A DNA stretch of 64,000 bases, from contig NW_006920418.1 of the NCBI RefSeq assembly GCF_000344685.1, forward strand, positions 217,629 to 281,628, in the 5' to 3' direction. Each line of letters starts with the position of its first letter. The stretch's first letter is position 1. Shown in pieces: positions 1-10,900 of the stretch. This stretch comes from Gloeophyllum trabeum ATCC 11539. Its lineage: Eukaryota > Basidiomycota > Agaricomycetes > Gloeophyllales > Gloeophyllaceae. The translations under genes were made by a program, and so were the position numbers. The notes under the pieces were generated by a model. It had not been told where the DNA came from. It did not search any database and saw only the letters and a program-made list of their open reading frames with translations.

Positions 1-706
1 GCATTTCATATTTCATGTGGGTTACCAGAATAGAGGGAAAGAAGACCTGCTAACCCATCACGTAGTACCCAATTGCAACTGGTGAATACGTCTCCCATAG
101 GTACTCGCTTCCCCGTTAGGGGAGGGAATGTTTCACGCAAGTACTCGGGATCCTCTCTGGCAGCTGCAAAGACCATTCAGAATGTGTCAGACCTTGCAGA
201 TAGTACGCAGACCATCGAGCAATTGCATGAGTTCTAAGACCTTTGGTGCGCTGATTTGTGCAATAGGCTGATAGACAAAGTTATTGTGTTTGATCTCAGA
301 CCCCTGAGAGGTAGACTCGTTTCTTCTGGTCTATTCGTCGAAGAGAGACCAATGAGTGGAAGTCAGTAGAAGCTACCGTAGACATTACAGTGTTGAACAG
401 CATAATCCCGACCGAATCGTTCGGGCCGACAAGGACCTTACGCTTCTGGATCTGCATCGCAGCTTCCAGGGCGGAGTACAAATGACATGTTTTCGTGTCT
501 TCGTACTTCGGGTCGTCATAACTCTCAAGCATAGACTCAGAGCAGTCTATACAAAATAGGATAACATCTTTTTTGCCCTCGAGCCACTACCGGAAGGAAT
601 CGCGTCATAGTCGAGACAAGGAACGGGCGGAATGATTTACCGATGTGTCCTGCAGCTCGTCTTCGTCGTCTTCGTCAATCTTATTCCAGTCGTCAAATGG
701 AGCCAT
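1..706 (-). CDS. KU70: Ku70, DNA end-binding subunit (5' part, cut by window edge)
   Basis: N-terminal part of the Ku70 subunit, which with Ku80 binds broken DNA ends in the nucleus for non-homologous end joining and telomere maintenance. Exons, 5' to 3': 706-641, 577-389, 330-213, 163-55. All introns are GT-AG and phases agree. The protein starts MAPFDDWNKIDEDDEDE, an acidic leader, then enters the von Willebrand A-like domain with VILFCIDCSESML. Further family hallmarks are VGIMLFNTTRRN, YQPIAQISAPK and GKRVPMGDVFTSCNW. The last visible exon ends at a donor at 54-53; the acceptor and about three quarters of the protein lie beyond position 1. An apparent stop near 296 disappears once the intron 388-331 is removed, so the visible part is intact. 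It is transcribed away from the PP2A activator gene. Confidence 0.93.
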
Positions 707-958
707 CCTTCTACTAGACCTGATGTGAAAACCAAAAGTATAGGGCGAAGGCGGAGTGGCAAGTTCGGTGCTAAAGGCGACGCGCTACGCGTGGAGTTCG
801 GCAACGCGTGACCCGTAACAGTGTCACGGGGTAAGTAGGTTGGAATTCGTCGGAGTCGGGCCACCCTCCCTAGTTTGCCTTGTAGTGCAAGCCAGTACTG
901 GCAGTGCGTTCGTCCGGAAGGTACTGACCACCCCGAATTCTTGCCTCCGAATATCAGG
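707..958. promoter_or_regulatory. Shared divergent promoter region, Ku70 / PP2A activator
   Basis: This 252 bp stretch separates the two divergent start codons (706 minus, 959 plus) and must hold both core promoters and both 5' leaders. I see no clear TATA box or repeated operator. Open frames here lack coding character. Confidence 0.5.
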
Positions 959-2271
959 ATGGCTGCATCGCAGTTGTCTGAGCTGCGCGAAATCACCATT
1001 TCCGACATCAAACAGATATCCTCACCGCCGACGCTCAAGATACGCACCGATCACGATGTGGAAGTATGGAAGATGACCCGTGGATACCGAGATTATGGAA
1101 TCTTTTTGCGCAGGCTCAGCGACTCTGTCGTGGGGACCTTTCTCCCATGGGAGCCTGAGTCCGTGAGCCAGGTGGCTTCGCCGGTCTTCTGAACTTTGTC
1201 TTGAACTCGCTAGCTTATACCATTTTCCCCCGACAGGCAATCACCAGCCTCACAGCGCTTCTAGACAAGTTGGACTCGTTGATTGACGAGATCCCTCCGT
1301 TACTGACTCCACAACGGTTTGGTAACCTCGCGTTCCGGACGTGGGGCAAGCGCTTAGAGGAGGTACGCAAGGTTGCCCCTTGGAGATATTGAGTTAACAC
1401 CCGTATTATTAGGAAGCAGACTCGCTACTGTCGTCACTGCTTCCCTCACATTTATCAATTGCAGTACCGTTAATTAAACCGTATTTCCTGACATCCTTCG
1501 GACACTTTGTCCGGATGGACTACGGCACAGGTCACGAGACGTCGTTCGGGCTGTTTCTACTGTGCCTTACCCTTGTTCGGTTTCTGCACCCGAATCCAGA
1601 TGAAGAGCGGCAGATAGTCCTGATCCTCTTCGTGCGATATCTCAGACTCTGCTGGCGCTTACAAGACGTATACAAGCTGGAGCCGGCCGGCAGCCACGGG
1701 GTCTGGGGATTGGACGACTACAGCTTCCTCGGATACATATTTGGCAGTGCCCAGCTACGAGGTAAGTCTCTCCTTGAAATTACAGGTACATGAGCTCGGC
1801 CAATGTACCCTAGACCAAAGCGAAATCCCGGTCTCTGCCATTCTCAGACGTCCCTTACCGCCCACGAATCTCTACTTTATGCAAATCACGCGGATTCACC
1901 AGGTTAAGCATGGTCCATTCCACGAGCACTCGTCGCAGCTACATGCCATCGCAGTCGGCGTGCCTAATTGGGGCAAGGTAAACTCCGGATTGTTCAAGAT
2001 GTACGAGGTAAGCAGATAGCTCGTCTTAGCAGCACATCGGTGTTCCAACTATCTTCCGCCGTAGGCAGAGGTGCTGGGCAAGCGAGTAGTAGTGCAGCAC
2101 ATTCCCCTCGGCGGCCTTCTGGAGTGGGATGTCAACGAGACGGCCCCGCAGTCGAACGGAGCTCCGCCCGCGCTCGGGCCAACCAATGTGGGCACGCGCG
2201 CGCCTTGGGCTTCAGCGGCGGGTACACTTGGGAATGATGCACTTACCCGTGCTCCGTGGGCGTCGCGATGA
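959..2271 (+). CDS. RRD1: Serine/threonine phosphatase 2A activator (PTPA / RRD family)
   Basis: Peptidyl-prolyl isomerase-type activator that reactivates PP2A catalytic subunits. Exons: 959-1171, 1237-1362, 1413-1761, 1814-2007, 2065-2271, giving 362 residues with matching phases. Family hallmarks run in order: RFGNLAFRTW in exon 2; YFLTSFGHFVRMDYGTGHE (substrate pocket) and GVWGLDDYSFLGYIFGSAQLR in exon 3; GPFHEHSSQLHAIAVGVPNW in exon 4; EVLGKRVVVQHIPLGGLLEW in exon 5. A roughly 45-residue tail rich in Ala, Pro and Thr follows the conserved domain, as in RRD1-type rather than RRD2-type fungal proteins, so the RRD1 name is an inference from the tail. It is divergent from Ku70. Confidence 0.92.
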
Positions 2272-2347
2272 ACTGCCGAGTGGGTCATATTTTGGGAACA
2301 GATCCCACAGCGTCAGGTAAGATTTGACAAGTGTTGTATCTGACGTC

Positions 2348-2636
2348 TCATGTGAGCGAATGTCTTTGACATTGCTTCTGAATCTATCCGCGATTGTTTC
2401 ACGACTTGATAGATAACAAATGGGACCGCATGCAGTGTTTGTACCGACGTCTTTGATCTCGTCCCTGAAATGCAGTGCAAAACGCCGGTCCTTTACTTTT
2501 TGTTGAACGCACTCTTTACGCACCATCATCTCGGCGTCTAGTCGAAGCCCCGCCAGATACTGCTCGTGAGTGTTATGTGACTCGCCCACAGTTGCAGGGC
2601 AAGGTGGTGTATATCGAGTAAGCCATATATGATCCC
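2348..2636 (-). other. Coding-like segment, possible 3' end of an unidentified gene
   Basis: On the minus strand a good acceptor (CCTTTTCAG) at about 2637 opens a frame of some 62 codons to 2449. It reads protein-like, for example LAGLRLDAEMMVRKECVQQK and RRFALHFRDEIKD. A possible intron 2448-2384 leads to a 12-codon last exon ending with TGA at 2348. I do not recognise the product and could not fix an upstream exon or start. It would converge on the PP2A activator. It may instead be chance open frame or a decayed gene. Confidence 0.3.
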
Positions 2637-3910
2637 CTGAAAAGGGAGGAACCTGCTGGCACCAAGTGCAGACGTGCAGACATAATCAAAGGGTAACGGT
2701 GCCGAGTAACACAGCCTCGGTACTGGTAGATAATTATGTGGCTCGGAAAAGTGCTTTCACTCGCGACACCTAGTGCATCCCAATTGCAACACCCATCTCC
2801 ATCCAGTTCCTTGACACCCCCAAGCATGCACTCACTGGAATCCATTACTTGAAAAGTCCATGCTTATTCCCGGGCTGTGGCCTTCTGAGACTCTAGATCA
2901 TGAGGTTTGAAGCAACGCGGGGCGAACACAGTATCGACAACTAATAAAGCCCCTCGAATCTTCACATCTATGACTCATTCAAGGTTGTAGGCTATGTAGC
3001 TTACACCGGTACGGTTGTTTAAGATAACCTTTGGTATGTGGGCCCTCCTTGAGCCCCAGAAGGAGCTGGAAACGCTCTGCCACAACGGTCCCGCGCCACT
3101 GCCCCGCATGCGAGTCAACCGGAAATTACCGGACTTCCATCGATAGAAATTTGTAGGCTGCTTTCGCCGAATTTGTAAGAGCGAACCCTATCGACCGACT
3201 ACGTCGACGCCGCCGACAGAGCATTCACTGGACCTTCTCTGCCGTCGTCACTGAGCTGCACGACGCAGAGACCCATCGCGCCAACATTACTGACCAGGAG
3301 AGGAATAGAGATTTACGTCTCTTGACCCGACCGTACGTGATCTGTGCTCTTCTGCCATCGAAAACCCCCTTTCTTACGTTCGCGATGTGCATTGCAGGTG
3401 GTCATCTGTTCGAGGTAAATGTTTTGCATAGATTTATTTCCAGGGCCTGGACGTGCTGACGTTTAGCCAGGTGAACCTCCCTGACAGGACTTACTCCCAT
3501 CGCCGTATTAGATCAACCAAGCACTTTTCTCTCGAACCTCACCATCTCCTTCGACTTTCTCACCTTTCTCACCAACTCTTTACCTTCTACCCCGAAACCT
3601 CTCTTCCTCGCTAAAGGGGGCGAGGAAGTTACCTGCGACTGAGCAAGACCCAGAACTTACCGCTCCTAGTCCGCCCGGTTCTCGCTGACCGCGGCGGGGG
3701 GTTCGGTAAACCGGGTTTACATCTATCAAGACGAGCATCACCTGCACTTGTGCGAGCGGCCCTATAGACGCTTCGCGACCCTGCGATTGTTCTTCCAACA
3801 AACCATCATCAGATCTATCTCTTACTGTTGCGCTTTCACCAAAAAAATCCAACCGCATCAAAATAACTTGCGACTCGGCATCTGAAACCCATCTTCCCAC
3901 ATATAGAACA
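2637..3910. other. Intergenic; pyrimidine-rich leader before ODC
   Basis: No supportable gene. The last 400 bases form the probable promoter and leader of ornithine decarboxylase. They include a marked CT-rich tract at about 3531-3600, common upstream of highly expressed fungal genes. Confidence 0.45.
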
Positions 3911-5598
3911 ATGTCTCAAGTCGAAGTGCTCTCGGCCTCGTGCCCCGTAGACTCTACTCTCCGTGACTCGCTGTCTATCTCATACCAAGAAAAACTTTCA
4001 TGGACGACCGACCTCGTCACCGGCCTGCTCTCTACGTCCCCTACCTCGGGGCGCGGTATCCAGTACGAGCCGGCTGCCATCAATCAGCGCGAAATCGCAG
4101 GGGATGGGGCTGCGCGGCACCCCGAGGAGGATGGGCCGATCTTCCCGTCCTTGCCGCCCCTGCTGCGCGGGCATCCCACCACACACATGCGCAACGGCAT
4201 CATAAGGGCTTACCGCCTGGCCGCAGCCAATGAGCCCGACGCCGAGAAGGCCTTCTTCGTCGCCGACCTGAGTGTCGTATACAGGCAGCACGAGAGGTGG
4301 AAGCGTTGCTTGCCCCAAGTGGAGCCCTTCTATGGTACGTGATGGTTGACGTTATATACCCCTTTTGTTGCCCTGGCACTGATTGCGCGCTCTCACAGCT
4401 GTCAAGTGCAACCCGGATCCATACGTCCTGCGCCTATTGGCCGCCCTCGGGACGGGCTTCGACTGCGCCTCGAACGGCGAGATATCACAGGTGCTCAAGC
4501 TGGGCGTCGACCCGAGCCGGATCATCTTCGCGAACCCCTGCAAAGCCGCGTCCTTCATCCGCAACGCGGCCAAGGCCGGCGTGGACATGATGACGTTCGA
4601 CAACACGGACGAGCTGCACAAGGTCGCGCGCACGCACCCGCGCGCGAAGCTCGTCGTGCGCATCCTCACGGACGACTCGAGGAGCCTCTGCCGGCTCGGG
4701 CTCAAGTTCGGCGCGCCGCTCGTGAGCGTGCCCGGGCTGCTCGCGAAGGCGCGCGAGCTCGGGCTGGACGTCGTGGGCGTCAGCTTCCACGTCGGGAGCG
4801 GGTGCTACGACTCGTCGGCGTTCGCGGACGCGGTCATGCGCGCGCGCGCGGCGTTCGACATGGGCCGGGAGGCCGGGTACGAGTTCTCGCTGCTCGACGT
4901 CGGCGGCGGGTTCGAAGACGCGAACTTTGAGGAGAACGCGGGGGTGCTGGCGGGAGCGATTGATCGGTATTTCCCCGATCGACAGGGCATCAGGATTATC
5001 GCCGAGCCGGGGCGATTCTACGTCTCCAGGGCGTTCAGCCTGGCAGCCAATATAATCGCGCGGCGCGCGGGGGAGAGCCCCCCGGCGGCTCCGGACGCAG
5101 AGATAGATGCCGATCAGCCGACGGTGATGTGTGCGTGTTATTTCCTTGCGTTTTGCGGTATAGCGCGGAGTTATCATATCAGATACTGATACTGCGATTG
5201 GTTTTGGCTGTCTCGCAGACTACATCAACGACGGTGTATACGGGGCATTCAATTGCATCCTGTTCGATCATCAGAAGGTGCACCCTTACGTGCTGTCGTT
5301 GGGCGGGTCGTTCCACGTCCCGGGCGCGGAGGCGTTACGTACGGCGGCGTGCAGTGTGTGGGGCCCGACGTGCGACTCGATAGACTGCGTGTGCCCCGTT
5401 ACGCGCCTGCCTGCGGCGCTGCAGGTGGGCGACTGGCTCGGGTTCGACAACATGGGTGCGTACACGATCTGCGCGGCCAGCCAGTTCAACGGCTTCGAGG
5501 TCAGCAACGTGATCTACACGAGCGGCGGGGGGCCCGGAGACGCGGAGGTCCGCGCGGTGCTGGGGGCGTTTGCGAGGGAGGGTCGCGGCATTGAATAG
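3911..5598 (+). CDS. SPE1: Ornithine decarboxylase
   Basis: PLP enzyme converting ornithine to putrescine, the first step of polyamine synthesis, in the cytosol. Exons 3911-4334, 4399-5130 and 5219-5598 give 511 residues. The PLP lysine lies in PFYAVKCNPDP (about residue 144, split by intron 1). Next come GFDCASNGEI, FANPCK, the phosphate-binding HVGSG and LDVGGGF, EPGRFYV, and the catalytic cysteine in GPTCDSIDCVC (about residue 437). The barrel and C-terminal beta domain are complete. The N-terminus is about 75 residues longer than in mammals, as in many fungal ODCs. The gene is visibly GC-richer at third positions than its neighbours, in line with strong expression. Antizyme regulation is expected from the family, not shown here. 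Confidence 0.96.
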
Positions 5599-6608
5599 GA
5601 CGCTTTAAGACTATGTATTAGGCCTGTGATGGACCTTGGACGGACGAGCGTATGTGTAGAATCGTTGCCCAATGGCGGGCGTGGGAATGTGTGACGCTCA
5701 CGTGGACTCGGTTCCGATGGGATAATTGCGGGTGTTGTTGATACCCCTCGTGACGTACGCTGCTGAGCCGAGGCGAAATCTGCTCTGGTGACGATCAAAA
5801 ACTGCGAGCATCATTCGCTGCGCTCGAGGAGAACTGTTTGTCCGCGTTTTCCATACAGATGTGGGTCCAAATGTACGTGAATTTCGGAGACGCAATTTGG
5901 GGGCGAAATGCAACGTTGGGCCGGAATCGCAACGCTACATTTTATCCGGCGTGCATGTGCAGGATAGAGTTAGCGGCTAGCGTATATTAGCTGATAGCGT
6001 CGATTGGAGACGAGGCGTTCTTCGGGGAGGCACCGGCTTCTCGAAGGGCGAGCGACGCGAACAATAGAGACGAGGGCCCGGAGACGAGGGCCCGGGCCCG
6101 GAGACGAGCTGGTTCGCGGACCCGCGAAGCTCGGGCGTCGACATGACGAGGAAGGGCGTCGCAAGGGGCCAGATCGGGGGCGATCTCGGACGAGATTGGC
6201 CAGTGCGCTCGGCTGCCATTCCGGGGCGGGGGAGATTCGAGTGTGCCGCGTCCAGGGCAGATCTCCCCGAGCCGGGCCGCGCTGGTCCGCGTCGGTGCCT
6301 TGGCCGCTGCCACAAACGGACGGACGACGCGCTCGACTCGCCGGGCCTCGCGCGGAAACTCCCAGCGAGCAGTGATGGCCTGCCCCCGGTCTAACCAACC
6401 TCGTCCGCTGGCCATCCCTTCGGAAGCGGAGCCATGCCGTTACCCGTTGCCATTTTCTAGACTCTCCTGTGGCGAGCACACACACTTCCAATTCTGACAT
6501 GTCGCCCATGCGGCCACATGCCCTGCCCTTTATTTTACCGCGCCCGTCCCGCTGCCAGCCCGCTTCCTTTTCCTGCTCTTGTCTCCCCGCTGGTTCTTTC
6601 CAACTCAA
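5599..6608. other. Intergenic, GC-rich
   Basis: ODC 3' region followed by a GC-rich block at about 6000-6400. That block is open in several frames on both strands but shows no coding motif; the openness is probably a composition effect. A short direct repeat (gagacgagggcccg) occurs around 6068-6100. The last 100 bases are CT-rich and probably belong to the leader of the next gene. Confidence 0.45.
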
Positions 6609-7966
6609 ATGGACGTGAGTGCGCAACGCTCCTTTGTACGAATACTCGCTCATATACTGCTTGCAGCTCTCGTTGCCACCGGTAAGCGCCGACGGCGCAA
6701 AGTACAAACCATACCCGAGTTCAAACCACCAAGTCAATACCGCGCGTTACATCACTAGCAATGATCCTCGTGGATACATGTTGGTGGCTCTTTGAACCGA
6801 TCCTTGCTTTGTCTTTCTTAGGTGTCTCGTAACAGCCCGGTCTACGAGTACCCCCTGAATGGCCAGTGGATCATGATGGACATGGACGACGGCTACATCT
6901 TATGGACGGGCATCTGGAAGGGTACGTGTTCTCGCCTGGTTTCATTATCTGTACTCACTTCGACCGCGTTCAGCTCTTGGAAACTCCAAAGGTGGGATAT
7001 TAGACTTTGGTGGTCTATGATAGTTACTGACATTGTCCTAGCGGACATCGTACGGATGGTCGAGTCCCAGCCGGACCTCGCATCGCGCATCCGCCGCGTC
7101 CGCGGCGGGTATCTCAAAATCCAAGGAACATGGCTCCCGCACGACGTGAGTGGCACTTCGTCACCCCCAAGCCAGAGCCACTCTGACTTGGCTCATCCCA
7201 CCAGGTCGCCCTGCAACTATCCCGCAGGTGCGTTCATTGCCGCTAACCCCTTTCACTTTTCACCCACGTTTTGCCTACGCAGAGTCGCCTACCCAATCCG
7301 CGACGAACTAATTCCCTTCTTCGGGTGAGTGCGCATCCTAACCTGCAATGTACGGTACCGAACTTTACCCTGCACAGCCCGACCTTCCCCAGTACCTGCC
7401 TCTCCCCCGAGCAGCCAGGCTACGGCCGGCTCGTTCCCCGCACAGCGGGGCGCGCGGCGCGTCTGCGCCGGAGCAACAGCGGCGGCACGAGCACGAGCGT
7501 CTGGCTCGCTACCGAGCCCCCCGCCCCATCCCACAGCAGCAGGCGGCTCTCAGACCCCCTGCGCCACGTCCCCGGGGCTCTCAAGATCCCCGAGCAGACG
7601 CAGACACAGACACAGCAGGACACGCAGCGGTACTCGCCGTACCCCTCCGCGTCCTCGTCGTCGTCCGAGTCGCCGCGCTGGTCGGACCGACACCACAGCC
7701 CGCCGTCTGCGTACCGAACCCCGCCGTCTGCGTATCACCCGCCACCACAGTCGTATGAGTACCGGGCTCATAATAATGGCGGTGGCCCGCTGCAGCCGTA
7801 CAGCGCTGCATTGCCCCAGGGCCCCATCACGCTCCCGCCGCTGCAGCCCCGCGCGCAGCGCTCGCTGAGCGTCACGCTCCCGCCCATCTCTGCGCTCGGC
7901 TCGGGCGGCGGGGGCGACTCGGGGGCGGTGCTCCGCCGGCTGAAGGAGAGCGATGACTATGAGTGA
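6609..7966 (+). CDS. APSES/KilA-N DNA-binding regulator, Xbp1-like
   Basis: Nuclear transcription regulator with a fungal APSES (KilA-N) domain. Eight exons fit: 6609-6614, 6667-6681, 6822-6921, 6974-6991, 7042-7145, 7205-7227, 7283-7324, 7378-7966, totalling 298 residues. The domain spans about residues 8-125 and shows DDGYILWTGIWKALGNSKAD, RVRGGYLKIQGTWLPHDVAL and FFGPTFPSTCLSPEQPGYG, which I associate with Xbp1-type repressors; that subfamily call is from memory. The C-terminal 170 residues are low complexity, rich in Ser, Pro, Gln and Tyr, with a repeated PPSAY motif. Three very small exons (6, 15 and 18 nt) make this gene easy to mis-predict. The start is chosen because MD + LSLPP + VSRNSP splices in frame. 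Confidence 0.85.
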
Positions 7967-10900
7967 GCGGCTCAGATTGCTCTCGCCATGCCCTCGAAAA
8001 TGCTCATGTTGCTGTTCTATCTTGCTTCTAGGCGGGGGAGACCGGGACAAAATTGCCAGCCCCATGCAAGCCACATGAACGGGTACCGCCCGCCCGCGGT
8101 CCCGCAGCATTTCCAGGCAGACCACCCGAGATTCCGAGCATCGTCCCTCTCGCGGCCGCGCTGACTTGGGCCAGCACACGCCCGTACTATTCATCATTTC
8201 CGCGTCTGCCTCCCACCCCCACCCCCCCACCTCACCCCACCAGACGCGACGGGCCCCCGTGTGCCGTAACGTGCGCACTTCGTGAGCACCCCCGCTAAAT
8301 TTGTTGTGCAGGGCAGGGCACGCGCCGCGGCAGCACTCTTTATCGTCGTGCGTCGTTTGTAAGACTCAGAGTGTATCATACGTAGGTACGTTACTCGATT
8401 GGTATATTACATAGTCGTAGTCCTTCTAGCGCTATCGCAATTCAATGGCGAGCCGGCTGCATATTGGCCTAGTGATTACTGTGCACCACAGCGCTCTTCT
8501 GTGCGGGCTGATCGCGCCGGTGCCTGGAGATCTAGAGGCCCGTTTACGTTCTGTTATGCATGTGCGATATGTACCAAGCAAGCTTGAGGCGATCGGTATA
8601 CCCGCATTAGAGTTGGCCCAATTTGAAATGCGCGCGCGCGTCCTCGACCATGTGGACCTCAGGGCGAGTGTTGGGAATCCAGGGCGCGGAGGATCGTCGG
8701 GGATCAGTAGAACACCACCACCCGCGGCGCGCACGAAATCTTCGCGCAGCTGGAGGGTCTTGGGTTATTCACATTCCTTGATGCAGATCGTAGCAGAGGC
8801 CGTGGAGAGCCGGTGGCGGTTAAGTGGGAGCTCGGGGCTCGTGGAGCTTGGAGGGCTGGGATCACTGTTTGCAACATTGTATCTGGATGGGAGACGGCTG
8901 TTATATCAATAGTCAAACGCGGGATACAGAGCACGACTCGGGATTCATGACGTGGACGGAAAGGGATACCCGGCGTCCTCGCAGACGCTAGGAAATGGAG
9001 ATCTGAATCATCTGATCTCGAGGACCTCGGGGGATGACAAGCACCGGGCGGTTTCTGTGAAGCCCGTCTCGGCCTGGCGCAGCGTATCATCATCAGCCTG
9101 AGCGGCGGCGGGAAAGTGGAAACTTCACTCGGAGCCGAAGGCCATCTTGTCCAGGGCGGGATGCCACTGGCAGTGGATATACAACTCCCGCACGCAGGTA
9201 TTCTTAGCTGTATGACATGTGTAACCATGCCAAATCCGCTCCCTTCGTGGATACCTGGGTTAGCCAATTTGCAGGCCTGTCATGTTAGAGTGGTCACCGA
9301 TCAACTATAGGACAGCTGTTTCTCTGGTCCAGATCCATTATGCAAGCGCACTTGCCATGGATCTCTTCTCTGTAAATGGTCAGGGACTGGACGTCCGAGC
9401 TGTAAAAGGGGGAGAAGTCATCAGAACTTCCCTGTAGATCAGAGTACAGCAGAGCAACGTACATTGGCACCGTGACTGATACTTCGTCGGTCTACATTCC
9501 AACGAACGGCTCGAAAGCTGAAGCGCCCGGAAGCATTTCCCGCCGCACGTGGCAACTCGTTGGAGCCCCGCTCCCGGGCAGTTTGCTCACAGTGGCCGTT
9601 AAGATCGTAAGTCCGCACTGAAATTTATGAACAGCGTCGAAAGAAGAGTTTTTCCGTTCCGAGTGCGTGGCGTCGAAATATAGCTTGAGGGGTCGAGGGG
9701 CCCGTCGCAGAGCATGAATGCCTTCCAAAAATCAACCTCTCGGCTTGCACCCTAACCTGACCGTAGGATATTTTGCCTGTCGTATTCCGACTCTGTGGTA
9801 CTCCGTGTCAGCGACCACAGCCTGAAGTGAGTGCTCTTGATGAACGCTGGCAGGCGAATTATATCCTGCACGCTGGAAATGGCGGTCGCTGACGGACGTC
9901 GAAGCTGAATTTGCTTGACGCACCCGGCTATCTGTACATTTGCTACGACAGTTGCCTTTTCGAACATGCCCTCAGGCTCATGTGCTACATTTCGATTGCT
10001 ATGCAATCATGCGGCTTTTGGGCTCTACAATCCCGTTTGCCATTCCGATGGAAGTTGAAATGCTCGTCAGTTTCATTTTCGTCTTCTACGTTCTGTCAAC
10101 ACACTCCTGGACACTCATTTCTTCCTTTCAGGTGGTAGGTGCCGAGTTGCATCCCGAAGCTATTCCTGCTACATGTCAAGACTTCCTCGATCCGAAGAGA
10201 GTCGTTCCGTGCAATTACCGGCACGAAGAACGCCTTGGTGGGCTCGACATTTCAAGCGGCTAACTAAGAACAGATCCAGCTGGAAGGCAAAGATACTGCC
10301 CCAGGTACTCTTTTGCCCCCATTCGCCCACTCAGATCCTTCGCTGTTCAGCAGGCTTGCCCACACGTGTTGGTCTTGTGGCGTATGGACACACCCTGGCC
10401 TAAGCCAGGAGATCGCTGGCCCCGTTTGCCTCGAGGTAACAGATCCCCGTCGATAAGAGACGATGCGAGCCATTCAGAGCCCTTATCATGAAATCGAGGC
10501 ACGTGAAATACAAAGCGGCGAACTCAGCGTTTCCTAGATCCGAGAAAGCAAAGGGACGTTGGTTATTCTGGACTTGTGCGAACTTGTCATTGCACGAGCC
10601 TCGTATAGCTCGGTCCCCTTGCTCCCCTTGGTGCTACCTTCGCTCTTTTTGTCACAAGCGCTAAGCCTGGTGAGTACTTCCAAAACGTCTTCAGAACGTT
10701 GACATGTTTATCACCGATGTCTTCCCAGTATCCACTCCAAATCGACGCTAAGACTAGCAGGCTCTGTGGCTTCCGCCACCACCGGAGGAAGGAGCGGTTG
10801 AATTGATCGCCGGGTGTCGTACTGTCAATCCGCGTCACTGACTCGGACTCGATGACAAATGCACAAAGCTTATATGACCTACTGACCTCGGGATACGCGT

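Noticed and set aside
296..532. Stop codon and apparent frameshift inside Ku70
   Set aside because: Removing a GT-AG intron at 388-331 gives a continuous frame with the expected Ku70 residues.
4485..5177. 230-codon minus frame
   Set aside because: Antisense shadow of GC-rich ornithine decarboxylase.
5970..6737. Long open frames on both strands in the GC-rich block
   Set aside because: Open in several frames at once, low-complexity Arg/Pro/Gly composition, no motif; a GC-content effect.
7550..8278. 242-codon minus frame
   Set aside because: Shadow of the Ser/Pro-rich C-terminal exon of the APSES gene.
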